64,000 bases of DNA from Kyrpidia spormannii (GCF_002804065.1 NZ_CP024955.1:806001-870000), one strand, 5' to 3'. Shown: positions 8,386 through 18,952, counted from the first letter of the stretch. Notes: a model not told the origin generated them from the letters alone. Numbers and translations are program-made.

Positions 8386-8949
8386 GTGCGCATTTATACC
8401 CGGTCGGGTGACGACGGGAAGACCAGTTTGGTGTTTGGCCGGCGCATTGGAAAGGATTCCTTGCGGGTGGACACGTATGGAACGATCGATGAAACGAATT
8501 CCGCCGTCGGTGCGGCTGTAGCCCTGCTCCGCGGGCGATCGGCAGGCAACTGGGGGGACGTGATCGCCGCCTTGGAGCGGGTGCAGCGGGAGTTATTCGA
8601 CGTCGGCCGGGAGCTGGCCACGCCCGAGGAGAAGCGCGAAGGCAGTTTTGTCACCGATCAACACGTTTTGGGGTTAGAGAAAAATATCGACCGGTGGGAG
8701 GAACAATTGCCTCCTCTCACCCGGTTCATTTTGCCGGGCGGGGACCCGGCAGCGGCGATGTTGCACCTCGCGCGAACGATTTGCCGGCGGGCCGAGCGCC
8801 GGGTCGTGGCCCTTGCCCAGGAAGAGCCAGTGGCGGATTCGGTGTGTCGGTACCTCAACCGCCTGTCCGACTTTCTGTTTGTCGCGGCCAGGGTCGTCAA
8901 CCACCGCCTAGGCGTTCAGGAGCCTACCGTTGATTTTCAACAGGGATAA
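8386..8949 (+). CDS. Cob(I)alamin adenosyltransferase, PduO type
   Basis: Transfers the adenosyl group of ATP to cobalamin, making coenzyme B12. The N-terminus IYTRSGDDGKTSLVFG is the ATP-binding signature, and RRAERRVVAL and CRYLNRLSDFLFVAARVVN carry the conserved Arg/Asn/Asp residues of the PduO trimer active site. 187 residues, family-like. I chose the GTG preceded by GGGGGG; an in-frame ATG 10 codons upstream is the alternative. It links to the B12 riboswitch and the cobalt transport/bluB genes 20 kb away. The NagD-like phosphatase follows 17 bases later. Confidence 0.92.
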   Translation: MRIYTRSGDDGKTSLVFGRRIGKDSLRVDTYGTIDETNSAVGAAVALLRGRSAGNWGDVIAALERVQRELFDVGRELATPEEKREGSFVTDQHVLGLEKNIDRWEEQLPPLTRFILPGGDPAAAMLHLARTICRRAERRVVALAQEEPVADSVCRYLNRLSDFLFVAARVVNHRLGVQEPTVDFQQG

Positions 8950-8966
8950 GGAGTGCGAGGTGTAGA

Positions 8967-9758
8967 ATGAGCAAAAACCTTTACGAGAAACGCGGAGTGA
9001 TTGTCGATCTCGATGGCACGCTGTACCGGGGGGACCGGGCCATTCCCAGTGCTGTGTCTTGGTATCAAAACATCAGCCGCTCTGCCGACGTGGTCTTCGT
9101 CACGAACAACTCCATGTATTCGCCGGAACGCGTGGCGTCTCGGCTCCGGAATATGGGGTTTCGCGCAGACAAACAGCGGGTCCTGACCTCGGCGGTCGCC
9201 GCGGCGGCCCACGCCGCCGAGGTCTGGAAAAACGAGCCGATTCTCGTTCTTGGAGAAGATGGGCTGTGGCAAGCTGTGTCTTCGGCCGGCCTTCGCGCAT
9301 TCCGGCCTGGGGACATCGCCCCAGCCGAGGCCGCGGCGGTGCTGCAGGGGATTCACACCCACTGCACCTACAACGATCTGGCTGAAGTATGTTTGGCCAT
9401 CCGAGCCGGTGCCGCCTATGTGCTCACCAACCCGGACCGAGCTCTGCCGGACACGAGGGGACTCATTCCCGGCGCCGGATCGATCGGAGCGCTCATTGAA
9501 ACGGCCACCGGCGTTGCGCCTCTTGTGATTGGGAAACCCCAAGGGCGCATGATGGAACAAGCCCTCGCCCTGCTCGGTCTTCCTAAAGAAGAGGTGGTCG
9601 TGGTGGGGGACAACTTGGACACCGACATTCTGGCCGGCCACAGGGCTGGACTTGACACCGTTCTCGTGTTGACCGGGTATTCCCGCCGAGAAGATCTTGC
9701 GTCTGCCGCCGCTGCCCCCACCTGGGTGCTGGACGATCTGACTCAATGGTTTGCGTAG
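8967..9758 (+). CDS. HAD-IIA (NagD-like) phosphatase
   Basis: Member of the HAD superfamily, NagD/p-nitrophenylphosphatase group. Motif I is VDLDGTLYRG with nucleophile Asp14 and acid Asp16; motif II is VTNNS; motif III is the Lys in VIGKPQGRM; motif IV is VVGDNLDTDI. A C2B cap lies between motifs II and III. 263 residues. The physiological substrate is unknown; relatives act on nucleoside monophosphates and sugar phosphates. It follows the adenosyltransferase on the same strand. Its 3' end overlaps the convergent MarR gene by 16 bases. Confidence 0.88.
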   Translation: MSKNLYEKRGVIVDLDGTLYRGDRAIPSAVSWYQNISRSADVVFVTNNSMYSPERVASRLRNMGFRADKQRVLTSAVAAAAHAAEVWKNEPILVLGEDGLWQAVSSAGLRAFRPGDIAPAEAAAVLQGIHTHCTYNDLAEVCLAIRAGAAYVLTNPDRALPDTRGLIPGAGSIGALIETATGVAPLVIGKPQGRMMEQALALLGLPKEEVVVVGDNLDTDILAGHRAGLDTVLVLTGYSRREDLASAAAAPTWVLDDLTQWFA

Positions 9759-10288
9759 ACGGTGTCGGTCATCTTTTCGACGTCTTCGGGATTGTCGGTT
9801 TGCTTCCACTGCGCGGTGGAGCGGAGCAGCCATTGGGTAAAATCCCGCCCGGACAGGGCCTCGCACAGGAAAAGGCCGATCTGAACCGGGAGTTCCTGCT
9901 GGCCGCCCATGTGTTCTTGCAGCTTTTGAATCGCTTGAATCACCCGGGACTGTTCAATTTCTCCACTCACGGCGTCGAACAACCGGCGCCCTTCTTCCGT
10001 CAGGTGTACCTCGGTGATCCGCTCGTCTTCTTGATTCGACCGAGTGGTCACAAGCCCCAATTGTTCCAATTTCGCAACATTGTGGAAAGCGCTCGAAATG
10101 TGCCAAAGTCCGCGCTGGGCGATGGTGGAAATGGAAACCCCATCTTCCTGATACAACAGACTCAGCAAATGAAGCTGTGATCCCGTCAGGTGATAGGGTC
10201 GCGCAATGCGGCGCAGGTCGTCGTCCAACGCCTTGGATAAGCTTCTGATCAGGTTAAACGTCAGATGGACATCGGCCCATCGGTGCAT
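9743..10288 (-). CDS. MarR-family regulator, Hpr/ScoC-like
   Basis: DNA-binding repressor of about 181 residues with a winged helix at residues about 35-105: SISTIAQRGLWHISSAFHNVAKLEQLGLV is the HTH and DERITEVHLTEEGR the wing. The opening PYHLTGSQLHLLSLLYQ and the HISSAF segment resemble Bacillus Hpr (ScoC), the transition-state regulator of proteases and sporulation, more than generic MarR. ATG with GAGGAGGTG upstream. The gap towards the divergent gmhB-like gene contains CTATG-CTCT-CATAG (about 10361-10374), a possible operator. Its targets cannot be inferred from the window. Confidence 0.85.
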   Translation of the reverse strand: MHRWADVHLTFNLIRSLSKALDDDLRRIARPYHLTGSQLHLLSLLYQEDGVSISTIAQRGLWHISSAFHNVAKLEQLGLVTTRSNQEDERITEVHLTEEGRRLFDAVSGEIEQSRVIQAIQKLQEHMGGQQELPVQIGLFLCEALSGRDFTQWLLRSTAQWKQTDNPEDVEKMTDTVYANH

Positions 10289-10428
10289 GAAGAAGCACCT
10301 CCTCGTGAAATCTACACCTATGCGATCGTTTCTGAGGCAAAGGGTCTTTCCATATCAATCTATGCTCTCATAGCAATTCGAGATGTCTCCCGTGTTTAAG
10401 CCCGTACCTCGATGAAAGGATTGAGGCT

Positions 10429-10968
10429 GTGCGACCCGCTGTGTTCCTCGACCGCGATGGCGTGATCAACCCATATGTAGCCCATATTCATCGCCTCGGC
10501 GCATTTCCCCTGCTCCCGGGGGTCGGTGCGGCAGTCCGGCGCCTCAACGAAGCCGGCCTATGGGTGTTTGTGGTGACGAATCAGGGCGGCGTCGGATTGG
10601 GGTATATGGACGAAAAGGATGTGCGCAGGATGCACCAACGGATGCGCCAGCGCCTTAGCGCCGAAAAAGCGCGGATCGACGCCATACGGTTTTGCCCTCA
10701 TGCGCCGCGGAGCGGCTGTTCTTGCCGAAAGCCGGCCCCCGCGATGCTGCTGGACCTGATGCAGGCCTACCCCGTGGACCGGGAGCTGAGCTTTATCGTC
10801 GGGGATCGAGAATCGGACGTGGAGGCGGGACATCGCGCTGGAATTCGAGCCGTTCGCATCGGTGACGGACCGACTCGGGCGGAATTTCGAGCCCCCGACC
10901 TCCCCGCGGCCGTTAACCTTATTTTAACGTATCATCGTGTAAAACGGGAAATGAAAATCAAGAGATGA
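10429..10968 (+). CDS. HAD-IIIA phosphatase, GmhB-like
   Basis: Resembles D-glycero-D-manno-heptose 1,7-bisphosphate 7-phosphatase. FLDRDGVIN carries the catalytic Asp8/Asp10; VVTNQGGVG is motif II; CPHAPRSGCSCRKP is the structural zinc loop (Cys-x-His...Cys-x-Cys) and supplies the motif III Lys; VGDRESDVEAG is motif IV. About 179 residues with a basic C-terminal tail. In Gram-positives GmhB makes precursors of GDP-heptose for S-layer glycans, but no other heptose genes are visible here. The GTG start has AAAGGA 8 bases upstream. Confidence 0.85.
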   Translation: MRPAVFLDRDGVINPYVAHIHRLGAFPLLPGVGAAVRRLNEAGLWVFVVTNQGGVGLGYMDEKDVRRMHQRMRQRLSAEKARIDAIRFCPHAPRSGCSCRKPAPAMLLDLMQAYPVDRELSFIVGDRESDVEAGHRAGIRAVRIGDGPTRAEFRAPDLPAAVNLILTYHRVKREMKIKR

Positions 10969-11015
10969 TTGATCGGTAAAATGTGGTATATCCAATCATC
11001 AAGGAGCGTGAAAAT

Positions 11016-12401
<1,386 letters not shown>

Positions 12402-12493
12402 GAGACGAAAAATCAGCGAGCGGCGGAACGAACCGTCCCCCTTTATTGTTTTTGGCGCCGGGGACCGGTGAGCCCACTTCTGGAGTCCTCCGG

Positions 12494-12521
12494 ACCCTGT
12501 CGGCGGTTCTCTCATAGACTG
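12494..12521 (+). promoter_or_regulatory. Possible sigma-K-type promoter
   Basis: AC, 17 bases, CATAGACTG, compared with the sigma-K pattern AC-N16/17-CATANNNTA (last position deviates). It is placed about 35 bases before the start of the Pro/Gly-rich protein and is followed by a small inverted repeat CTGGTG/CACCAG. This is pattern matching only. Confidence 0.35.
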
Positions 12522-12555
12522 GTGTTGAACGTCACCAGCCCAGGAGGGAGAACCG

Positions 12556-13587
12556 ATGGAGGACCAACAGAGCGCGAAGGACAACGAGGATCAGAGGAAT
12601 CAAAGTGCGGAGGAGTGGCTCGGGGGATCCCCCGCTCCCGTACCGATGCCCGCCGCCTGGACAGAGCCGGTGGAATCCGGGACGCCGATGTGGCGGAACG
12701 GATATGGGTTCGATGCGGATCAAGGAGCCAGCTATCCGTCTCCTGGACTGCCGGGTCAGGGGCCGGATGAGTTGTTTTACGGGGAACCGGCGCCGGGGGA
12801 GATGGGGTACGGCGCCTGTCGGCAGATGTACGGCCCGCCGGCGGGGACGCCGGGGGCACCTGGCGCCCCTTGGGCCCCGTATGGGACGGCGGGCATGTTG
12901 CCCGGCATTCTGCCGCCGTTAGTGGAGTCAGTGCTCCCGGGCCAGGTGTCTCCTGGGGGTCCCGGCGCTCCCATGCCCGGGCAGCCTGGTTATGTCCCGG
13001 GTGCCCCGGGTGTGCCGTACGGGACGCCGGGAGGTCCAGGCGGATACCCCGGGTTGCCAGGGACCGGATACCCAGGGGGAGCGGGCTATCCCGGGGGAGG
13101 CGCGCCCATGGGCGGCCTGCCGATTCCTCCGGTCATACCGGGGTTGCCAAGCGGTGTGCCCGGAATGCCGGGGGCTCCTGGTGCCGGGGTGCCAAGCGCT
13201 GGAGTGCCTGGAGTAGGGGCACCGTGGATGCCTGGTGTTGGGGCGCCCGGGATTCCCGGGATGCCCGGGGGCGGGATGATGCCGGGTATGCCCGGGGGAC
13301 CGGGAATGGGCATGCCGGGGGTGCCTGGTGTCGGTATGCCGCCCGGGGGGCCGGGAGCCGGGACGTCCGGAATGTCAGGAACCGGGGGCCCGTCTCCGGA
13401 TGGTTGGGGATTTCCTCCCCTTGAAACGGGGTGGGTCCCTCGAGAACCTCTTGGTTACCTCGAACAATACCCCGTACCCGGCGCCCAGCCGGAGGACTTG
13501 CGGGCATATGACCCGCCGGCCTTGCCCGGATACACCTCGGGAGGCGCTGACACGACGGAGGGGAGACGGGAAGAGGAATCCCCTTGA
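12556..13587 (+). CDS. Pro/Gly/Met-rich collagen-like protein, probable spore surface protein
   Basis: 343 residues. The N-terminal 90 are acidic and polar. Residues about 95-285 are low-complexity, dominated by PGMPG, PGVPG, GAPG and GGPG units with occasional Gly-X-Y collagen phasing, and a short acidic tail follows. No signal peptide or membrane segment is visible. A consensus GGAGGGAG ribosome site supports translation, and codon phase is kept throughout the repeats. No database family is recognised; spore-coat or exosporium filament is inference from composition, the spore-forming context and a weak sigma-K-like promoter. The antisense strand also reads Pro/Gly-rich because of the GGN/CCN composition; that is an artefact. 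Confidence 0.7.
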   Translation: MEDQQSAKDNEDQRNQSAEEWLGGSPAPVPMPAAWTEPVESGTPMWRNGYGFDADQGASYPSPGLPGQGPDELFYGEPAPGEMGYGACRQMYGPPAGTPGAPGAPWAPYGTAGMLPGILPPLVESVLPGQVSPGGPGAPMPGQPGYVPGAPGVPYGTPGGPGGYPGLPGTGYPGGAGYPGGGAPMGGLPIPPVIPGLPSGVPGMPGAPGAGVPSAGVPGVGAPWMPGVGAPGIPGMPGGGMMPGMPGGPGMGMPGVPGVGMPPGGPGAGTSGMSGTGGPSPDGWGFPPLETGWVPREPLGYLEQYPVPGAQPEDLRAYDPPALPGYTSGGADTTEGRREEESP

Positions 13588-13649
13588 CCCCGACACCCGG
13601 CCCTACTGCAATGCAAGGATCCACCCCTCTTCGTTTTTCCCCCGTGGCC

Positions 13650-13673
13650 GAGGCGCCCCGCTACGGGCGCCTC
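13650..13673 (+). terminator. Strong hairpin after the Pro/Gly-rich gene
   Basis: GAGGCGCCC and GGGCGCCTC form a perfect 9-bp stem around a 6-base loop, 62 bases after the stop codon. No U-tract follows, so termination is likely but not certain. Confidence 0.5.
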
Positions 13674-13745
13674 TCCCAGACTTTGCATGATCCGGCGACC
13701 CGACGATTAGAATAGGGATGATCTGCCGTTCAGGGGAAGGGGGAG

Positions 13746-15299
13746 ATGTTCGTGCTGGTGGATTTTCGCAACGAACCACTGACCAATTTTCAAGATCGGA
13801 CGTTCCACCGTGCGATGAAAGAAGCCCTGGGAGACGTGCGTCGGGGGTTCGGCCGGGAATACCCCATGCGCATCGACGGAAGGGACCGGCTCAGCGGGCA
13901 CTGGATCCGTTCGGCGGATCCGTCCCGACCGAAGGAGGTGGTCGGCCAGGTCGCTGCGGCGACCCGCGAGGACGCCATGGATGCCGTGGAAGGGGCCTGG
14001 TCCGCCTTCGAAGGTTGGGCCCGGGTGCCGGCCGAAGCCAGGGCCCGGTGTCTGTTTAAGGCGGCGGCGATCATGCGACGGCGCAAATTTCACCTGGCCG
14101 CCCTCATGTGTTTCGAGGTGGGCAAAACCTGGTCAGAAGCGGATGCCGATGTCGCCGAGGCAATCGATTTTCTGGAGTTTTACGGCCGTGAGATGATCCG
14201 CCTGGCCCGCCCCCATCCCTTGACCCGCATCCAGGGGGAAGACAACGAAGTCATTTATGAGCCCCTCGGGGTTGGGGTCGTCATTCCGCCTTGGAATTTT
14301 CCCCTCGCCATCCTCACGGGGATGACGGTGTCTTCGGTGGTGGCGGGCAACGCCGTGGTGTTAAAACCGGCCAGCGCAAGTCCGGTCATTGCCGCGGAGT
14401 TCGCAAAGATCATGGAAGAGGCAGGAATTCCGCCCGGAGTGATTCAGTTTCTTCCCGGTTCTGGCGGGGAGATCGGCGACGTGCTGGTGTCTCACCCCCA
14501 GGTGAGGTTTGTCACCTTCACCGGTTCCCGGGATGTCGGGGTTCACATCTATGAACTGGCGGCCAAAGTGCAGCCAGGGCAGAAATGGTTAAAGCGCGTC
14601 ATTGCGGAAATGGGCGGCAAAGACGCCATCATTGTGGACAGTGACGCCGATCTCGACGATGCGGCCGCGGGGATCGTCACTTCAGCTTTCGGATTCGCCG
14701 GGCAAAAATGTTCCGCCTGTTCCCGGGTTATCGCCCTGGAGGACGTGTACGAGCCCATTCTGGAACGGGTCAAGGCACTCACGGAGCGACTCAAGGTGGC
14801 ACCGGCGGACTTGGAAGAGGCGTCCTACGGGCCTGTGGTGGACCGGGCGGCGTATGAGAAAGTGCTTCAATACATCGAGATTGGGCAAACCGAGGGGCAA
14901 CTGGTAACCGGAGGAGGTCCCGCCGAGGGGGACGGGTATTTTATCAAGCCGACGATCTTTCGCGATGTTCCGCCCGAGGCCAGGATTGCCCAGGAGGAAA
15001 TCTTCGGTCCGGTGCTGGCCTTTTTTAAAGCGAAGGATTTCGACGAGGCCCTCCGGATTGCCAACGGAACCCAGTACGGCCTGACTGGAGGGGTGTATTC
15101 CCGGAATCGCGCCCATCTTGAACAGGCCAGGCGGGAATTCGAAGTCGGCAATCTCTATTTTAATCGCAAAATCACCGGGGCCTTGGTGGGGGCGCATCCG
15201 TTCGGAGGTTTTCACATGTCCGGCACCGATTCAAAAGCCGGAGGCCAGGACTACCTGCTTCTCCTGACCCAGGCCAAAGTGGTGTCTGAACGGTTCTGA
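13746..15299 (+). CDS. rocA: L-glutamate gamma-semialdehyde (P5C) dehydrogenase
   Basis: Oxidises glutamate semialdehyde to glutamate with NAD+, the last step of proline and arginine catabolism. An ALDH-superfamily protein of 517 residues of the RocA/PruA type: the N-terminal NEPLTNF stretch, NAD-site segments PPWNFPLAI and FTGSRDVG, catalytic Cys322 in FAGQKCSACSR, the conserved Glu in IAEMGGKDA and the C-terminal GGFHMSGTDSKAGG loop specific to P5C dehydrogenases. The ATG lies unusually close to the purine-rich AAGGGGGAG; GTG codons two or four codons on are alternative starts. No proline dehydrogenase lies adjacent. A bidirectional hairpin terminator follows. Confidence 0.94.
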   Translation: MFVLVDFRNEPLTNFQDRTFHRAMKEALGDVRRGFGREYPMRIDGRDRLSGHWIRSADPSRPKEVVGQVAAATREDAMDAVEGAWSAFEGWARVPAEARARCLFKAAAIMRRRKFHLAALMCFEVGKTWSEADADVAEAIDFLEFYGREMIRLARPHPLTRIQGEDNEVIYEPLGVGVVIPPWNFPLAILTGMTVSSVVAGNAVVLKPASASPVIAAEFAKIMEEAGIPPGVIQFLPGSGGEIGDVLVSHPQVRFVTFTGSRDVGVHIYELAAKVQPGQKWLKRVIAEMGGKDAIIVDSDADLDDAAAGIVTSAFGFAGQKCSACSRVIALEDVYEPILERVKALTERLKVAPADLEEASYGPVVDRAAYEKVLQYIEIGQTEGQLVTGGGPAEGDGYFIKPTIFRDVPPEARIAQEEIFGPVLAFFKAKDFDEALRIANGTQYGLTGGVYSRNRAHLEQARREFEVGNLYFNRKITGALVGAHPFGGFHMSGTDSKAGGQDYLLLLTQAKVVSERF

Positions 15300-15303
15300 C
15301 CAC

Positions 15304-15340
15304 AAAAAACCGGGGGCGTGGGGTCGCTCCCGGTTTCGTT
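15304..15340. terminator. Bidirectional intrinsic terminator
   Basis: AAACCGGGGGCG and CGCTCCCGGTTT pair around a short loop. T-rich bases follow on the plus strand (TTTCGTTT) and TTTTTTG on the minus strand. It lies between convergent rocA and a small membrane protein gene, serving both. Confidence 0.75.
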
Positions 15341-15350
15341 TAGTGACGGT

Positions 15351-15653
15351 TCAGGAAGCCTGGGACCGCTGATCCTTGTGCGCTCTTTCCTCTTCCAGGC
15401 GGTGGACCGCAGCTGGGGTGGAATGATGTTTATAGTACCCGAAATTCAAATTGTTCGTCCGGTACCGGCCGTCCCGGCGAAAATCCACGCGATCCGCGGT
15501 CAGGCCGAAAATGATGTAAAGAACAAATGCGATGAACACGGTCCACCCGATGGCCCCGTACATCTGTTGGGACAGAAAATACGCGCTCAGGCAAAAGGCG
15601 ACAAATGCCACGCCTAAGGTAGCGCCGAAAAGTCCGTACAGTTTGTTCTTCAT
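15351..15653 (-). CDS. Small membrane protein of unknown function
   Basis: About 100 residues with two hydrophobic helices (about 5-28 and 33-55) and a hydrophilic, basic/acidic C-terminal tail. The ATG is preceded by AAAGGGGGG at 7 bases; an earlier in-frame ATG 11 codons up lacks a site. It ends at the shared terminator with rocA. No family recognised; it may be a conserved hypothetical of the lineage. Confidence 0.65.
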   Translation of the reverse strand: MKNKLYGLFGATLGVAFVAFCLSAYFLSQQMYGAIGWTVFIAFVLYIIFGLTADRVDFRRDGRYRTNNLNFGYYKHHSTPAAVHRLEEERAHKDQRSQAS

Positions 15654-15788
15654 GGTACATCCCCCCTTTGCGCAATCTCGGCGCAATCAAGTCGTCGCCA
15701 TCCTCCGGCCGCCGGGGACCGTCCGGCCGGTCGGGTGGGAATCGTTCCGGCACCGCACGTCGCTTTTGACAGTGCGGACCGTGACAAG

Positions 15789-16895
15789 TCAGTAGATCTT
15801 AAGCTTATTATACAGCGTATCCCGCTGAACGGGAATCCGCCCGGCCTCCCGGATCAGGCGAATAAACTGTTCTTTCGGAGCCATTTGGGCCGTCTCGGCG
15901 CCGGCGGCGTGGACAATCTGTTCCTCCATGACGGTGCCGTCCAGGTCATCCACCCCGAAGGCCAGGGACACTTGAGCCATTTTTTCGCCGATCATCATCC
16001 AGAAGGCCCGGATGTGGTCAAAGTTGTCGAGCAATAGCCGGGCGGTGGCCAAGATGCGCAAATCATGATACCCCGAGGTGGTGTCTTGAATCCCATATTC
16101 CTCCGCCAGGGCGGTGTTGGCCGGGTGGAAGGCGAAGGGAAAAAAACAAGAAAACCCCCCGGTCTCATCCTGAAGTTCCCGAAGCCGCAACAAGTGGTCC
16201 ACCACGTGCTCCGGCCGCTCGATGTGACCGTACAGGATGGAGGCGTTGGTGCGGATGCCCATCTGGTGGGCGGCGCGGTGGACGGCGAACCACCGGTCGG
16301 CGCTGGTTTTGTGACCGGCGATGATCCGGCGCACTTCCGGGTCGAACACTTCAGCCCCGCCCCCGAGGATCGAGTCGAGCCCCGCCTCCCGGAGCCGCTC
16401 AAGAACGGTTTCCACCGGGAGCTTGGCGATACGGGCCATGTAGTCGATCTCCACCGCCGTAAAGGCTTGCACGTGAACCCCGGGCAATATGCGTTTCGCC
16501 AGGCGCATCATCTCTTCGTAGTACGAGAGGGGCAAAGAGGCGTTCACGCCCCCGACGATGTGCAGTTCGGTGAAACCCCGCCCGGCGATCTCTTTCATCT
16601 TCGCTTCCAATTGTTCGAGGCTGAGGGCATAGGCCCCGGGTTGATCCGGTTTTATCCCAAAGGCGCACAGTTTACAACTGAGATGACAGATGTTGGTGTA
16701 ATTGAGGTGGGTGTTGATGATAAAATACGCGTCATCGCCATTTTTCTGTCGCCGAACTTCGTCGGCCATCGCCCCGACCCGAAGAAGGTCCGGGGACTGA
16801 AGCAACGCCAAGCCATCCTCAAAATCGAGGCGCTCGCCGGCGGCGAATTTTCGTTCCACGGCGGCCAAGGCCGGATGGGTGGACGTGGAGAACAA
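15789..16895 (-). CDS. mqnE: Aminodeoxyfutalosine synthase MqnE
   Basis: Radical SAM enzyme joining 3-((1-carboxyvinyl)oxy)benzoate and SAM-derived adenosine to give aminodeoxyfutalosine, the second step of the futalosine route to menaquinone. The CxxxCxxC cluster motif is Cys70, Cys74, Cys77 (NICHLSCKLCAFG). ELHIVGG and DSILGGGAEVF, followed by GHKTSADRW and LYGHIE, are MqnE-type rather than MqnC-type. 368 residues. TTG start with AAAGGAG 8 bases upstream. No other mqn genes are in the window. It indicates that menaquinone is the respiratory quinone, consistent with the bd-type oxidases. Confidence 0.94.
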   Translation of the reverse strand: MFSTSTHPALAAVERKFAAGERLDFEDGLALLQSPDLLRVGAMADEVRRQKNGDDAYFIINTHLNYTNICHLSCKLCAFGIKPDQPGAYALSLEQLEAKMKEIAGRGFTELHIVGGVNASLPLSYYEEMMRLAKRILPGVHVQAFTAVEIDYMARIAKLPVETVLERLREAGLDSILGGGAEVFDPEVRRIIAGHKTSADRWFAVHRAAHQMGIRTNASILYGHIERPEHVVDHLLRLRELQDETGGFSCFFPFAFHPANTALAEEYGIQDTTSGYHDLRILATARLLLDNFDHIRAFWMMIGEKMAQVSLAFGVDDLDGTVMEEQIVHAAGAETAQMAPKEQFIRLIREAGRIPVQRDTLYNKLKIY

Positions 16896-17014
16896 GGCCG
16901 TTTCTCCTTTCCATATCGGGATCGGATCTATTCTACCATACTCGGTTGGCTCTCTGGCGCGGTTTTCGCGATTTCCCCGCTCCCAGCCGTTCTGTTAAAA
17001 TGGAAGGAACGGGG

Positions 17015-18886
17015 GTGTTGTCGTTGCGTTATTACACGGCACCGGACTGGGGGGAGGGAAAAGGGGGGCGGGGATTTCGAGATGTGCCCTGGGGGCGGAT
17101 TGCCGGGTATTTTCGGCCGTATGCCCTCCTGCTCGCCGGGGTGATCGGCTCCATCGTCTTGGGCAGCCTGCTCGGACTGGTCCAGCCTTTATTGATTCGG
17201 GGAATCATCGACCGGGCGATTCCCCAGCGGGATATGGTCCTCCTCAGTGAGTTGACCGGTCTGATCGTGGCCACCGCCCTGGCGTCGGCGGCGGTGGGCG
17301 TGCTTCAGGGTTATTTGAACGCGCGCATTGGCCAAGGCGTGATGTTCGACCTGCGCAACGAAATGTATCGGCACCTGGTCCGCATGCCTCTGCAATTTTT
17401 CACCAATACAAAAACCGGGGAGATTATGTCCCGGGTCAACAACGATGTAAACAGTCTCCAAATGGTGGTCAGCGACACGGTGGCCAACTCTCTGCGCAAT
17501 GTCATCAGCGTGGTCATCACCGTGGCGACGATGTTTGCCCTCAACTGGCAGTTGGCCTTGTTGTCGCTGGTGATCTTGCCCCTTTTTATCGTTCCGACCC
17601 GCCGAGTGGGGCGGATGAATTACAACCTGCGAAAGCGAAGTCAGGAGAAGTTGGCCGATCTCAGCGCGTTGATGCAGGAGACGCTGGGGGTCAGCGGGAT
17701 ACTTCTGGTGAAAACGTTTAATAAAGAGCCCAGTGAAGTGGAACGGTTTGAGGCGAAAAACCGGGAGCTCATGGAGGCGCAGATGCGCCAGAGCCTGGTG
17801 GGCCGCTGGTTTTTCATGATGCTCACCACCATCTCCACGGCGGGGCCGGCGATCATCTACTGGTATGGGGGGCGCCTGGTCATGGGGGACGCCATGACCC
17901 TGGGCACGGTGGTGGCCTTCACCGCTTATCTGGGGCAACTGTACGGTCCCGTGTCCGCCTTGGCGAATATTCACGTCAATGTGATGGGGTCGGCGGCGCT
18001 GTTCAGCCGACTGTTCGAGTATCTGGATAAGCCGGTGGAGATCGAGGACCGTCCCGGGGCTGTGGATGTGGGGCGGGTTCGGGGCCAGATCCAGTTTGAA
18101 AATGTATATTTTCGCTACCGGCCTGGAGGCGAATGGGTGCTGCGGGGGATCGACCTGACCATCGAACCCGGGCAGTTGGTGGCCTTGGTGGGGCCGAGCG
18201 GGGCGGGGAAGACGACCTTGAGTTATTTGATTCCCCGGTTGTACGACCCCGAGGTGGGCCGGGTGACTTTGGATGGGCACGACCTTCGGGACGTGACATT
18301 ATCGTCGCTGCACGGGCAGATTGGCGTGGTCACCCAGGAGACATTTTTATTCCACGCCTCGCTCCGGGACAATCTTCTCTACGCCAAGCCAGACGCCACC
18401 GAGGAGGAAATGGAGGCGGCGGCGAAAGCGGCTTACATCCACGACATGATCCAGAGGCTGCCGGACGGGTACGATACCTTAGTAGGGGAGCGGGGGTATA
18501 AGCTTTCCGGGGGCGAAAAGCAGCGCATCGCCCTGGCCCGGGTGATTCTCAAAAATCCCCGGATCTTGATCTTGGATGAGGCGACCTCGGCCCTGGATTC
18601 CCACTCCGAGCGCTATATCCAAGCTGCCCTTCAGCCCCTTTTCCAGGGGAGAACGTCCATTGTCATCGCCCATCGGCTGTCGACGATCCTGCGAGCGGAC
18701 CAAATTGTGGTGATCGACGGCGGCCGGGTGGTGGAGAAAGGCACGCATCGGGAGCTGTTGGCCCGGGGTGGGTTGTACGCCCGGCTGTACGCCGAACAGT
18801 TCGCCGATCAGGAGGCGGGGCAACCGGTGGATGGGGAAAGCGCGCTTGAGCGGGATCTGAACGTCGCCGGGGGCGGGCAAGGCTGA
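17015..18886 (+). CDS. ABC exporter, fused permease-ATPase (BmrA/MsbA type)
   Basis: Half-transporter of about 623 residues: six transmembrane helices in residues about 25-330, then an ATPase domain with Walker A GPSGAGKTT, Q-loop VTQETFLF, signature LSGGEKQRIALAR, Walker B ILILDEATSALD and H-loop IAHRLS. Typical of homodimeric multidrug or lipid exporters. Start choice is uncertain: GTG at this position or the following TTG, both downstream of GGAAGGA; an ATG five codons up lacks a site. Substrate unknown. Divergent from mqnE. Confidence 0.9.
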   Translation: MLSLRYYTAPDWGEGKGGRGFRDVPWGRIAGYFRPYALLLAGVIGSIVLGSLLGLVQPLLIRGIIDRAIPQRDMVLLSELTGLIVATALASAAVGVLQGYLNARIGQGVMFDLRNEMYRHLVRMPLQFFTNTKTGEIMSRVNNDVNSLQMVVSDTVANSLRNVISVVITVATMFALNWQLALLSLVILPLFIVPTRRVGRMNYNLRKRSQEKLADLSALMQETLGVSGILLVKTFNKEPSEVERFEAKNRELMEAQMRQSLVGRWFFMMLTTISTAGPAIIYWYGGRLVMGDAMTLGTVVAFTAYLGQLYGPVSALANIHVNVMGSAALFSRLFEYLDKPVEIEDRPGAVDVGRVRGQIQFENVYFRYRPGGEWVLRGIDLTIEPGQLVALVGPSGAGKTTLSYLIPRLYDPEVGRVTLDGHDLRDVTLSSLHGQIGVVTQETFLFHASLRDNLLYAKPDATEEEMEAAAKAAYIHDMIQRLPDGYDTLVGERGYKLSGGEKQRIALARVILKNPRILILDEATSALDSHSERYIQAALQPLFQGRTSIVIAHRLSTILRADQIVVIDGGRVVEKGTHRELLARGGLYARLYAEQFADQEAGQPVDGESALERDLNVAGGGQG

Positions 18887-18952
18887 ACGGCGGGCCGGAT
18901 TCTTCTGCATGGAATCGGCGTTGGACATTGAATTGTCGGAGGAGGTGCGGCA

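Noticed and set aside
13086-13313. Minus-strand collagen-like frame
   Set aside because: GGN and CCN codons are mutually complementary, so antisense of a Gly/Pro repeat also reads Pro/Gly; no start signals.
12840-13400. Short direct repeats that might look like a CRISPR or tandem-repeat RNA
   Set aside because: Repeats are codon-phased Pro/Gly units in a coding frame, without regular spacers.
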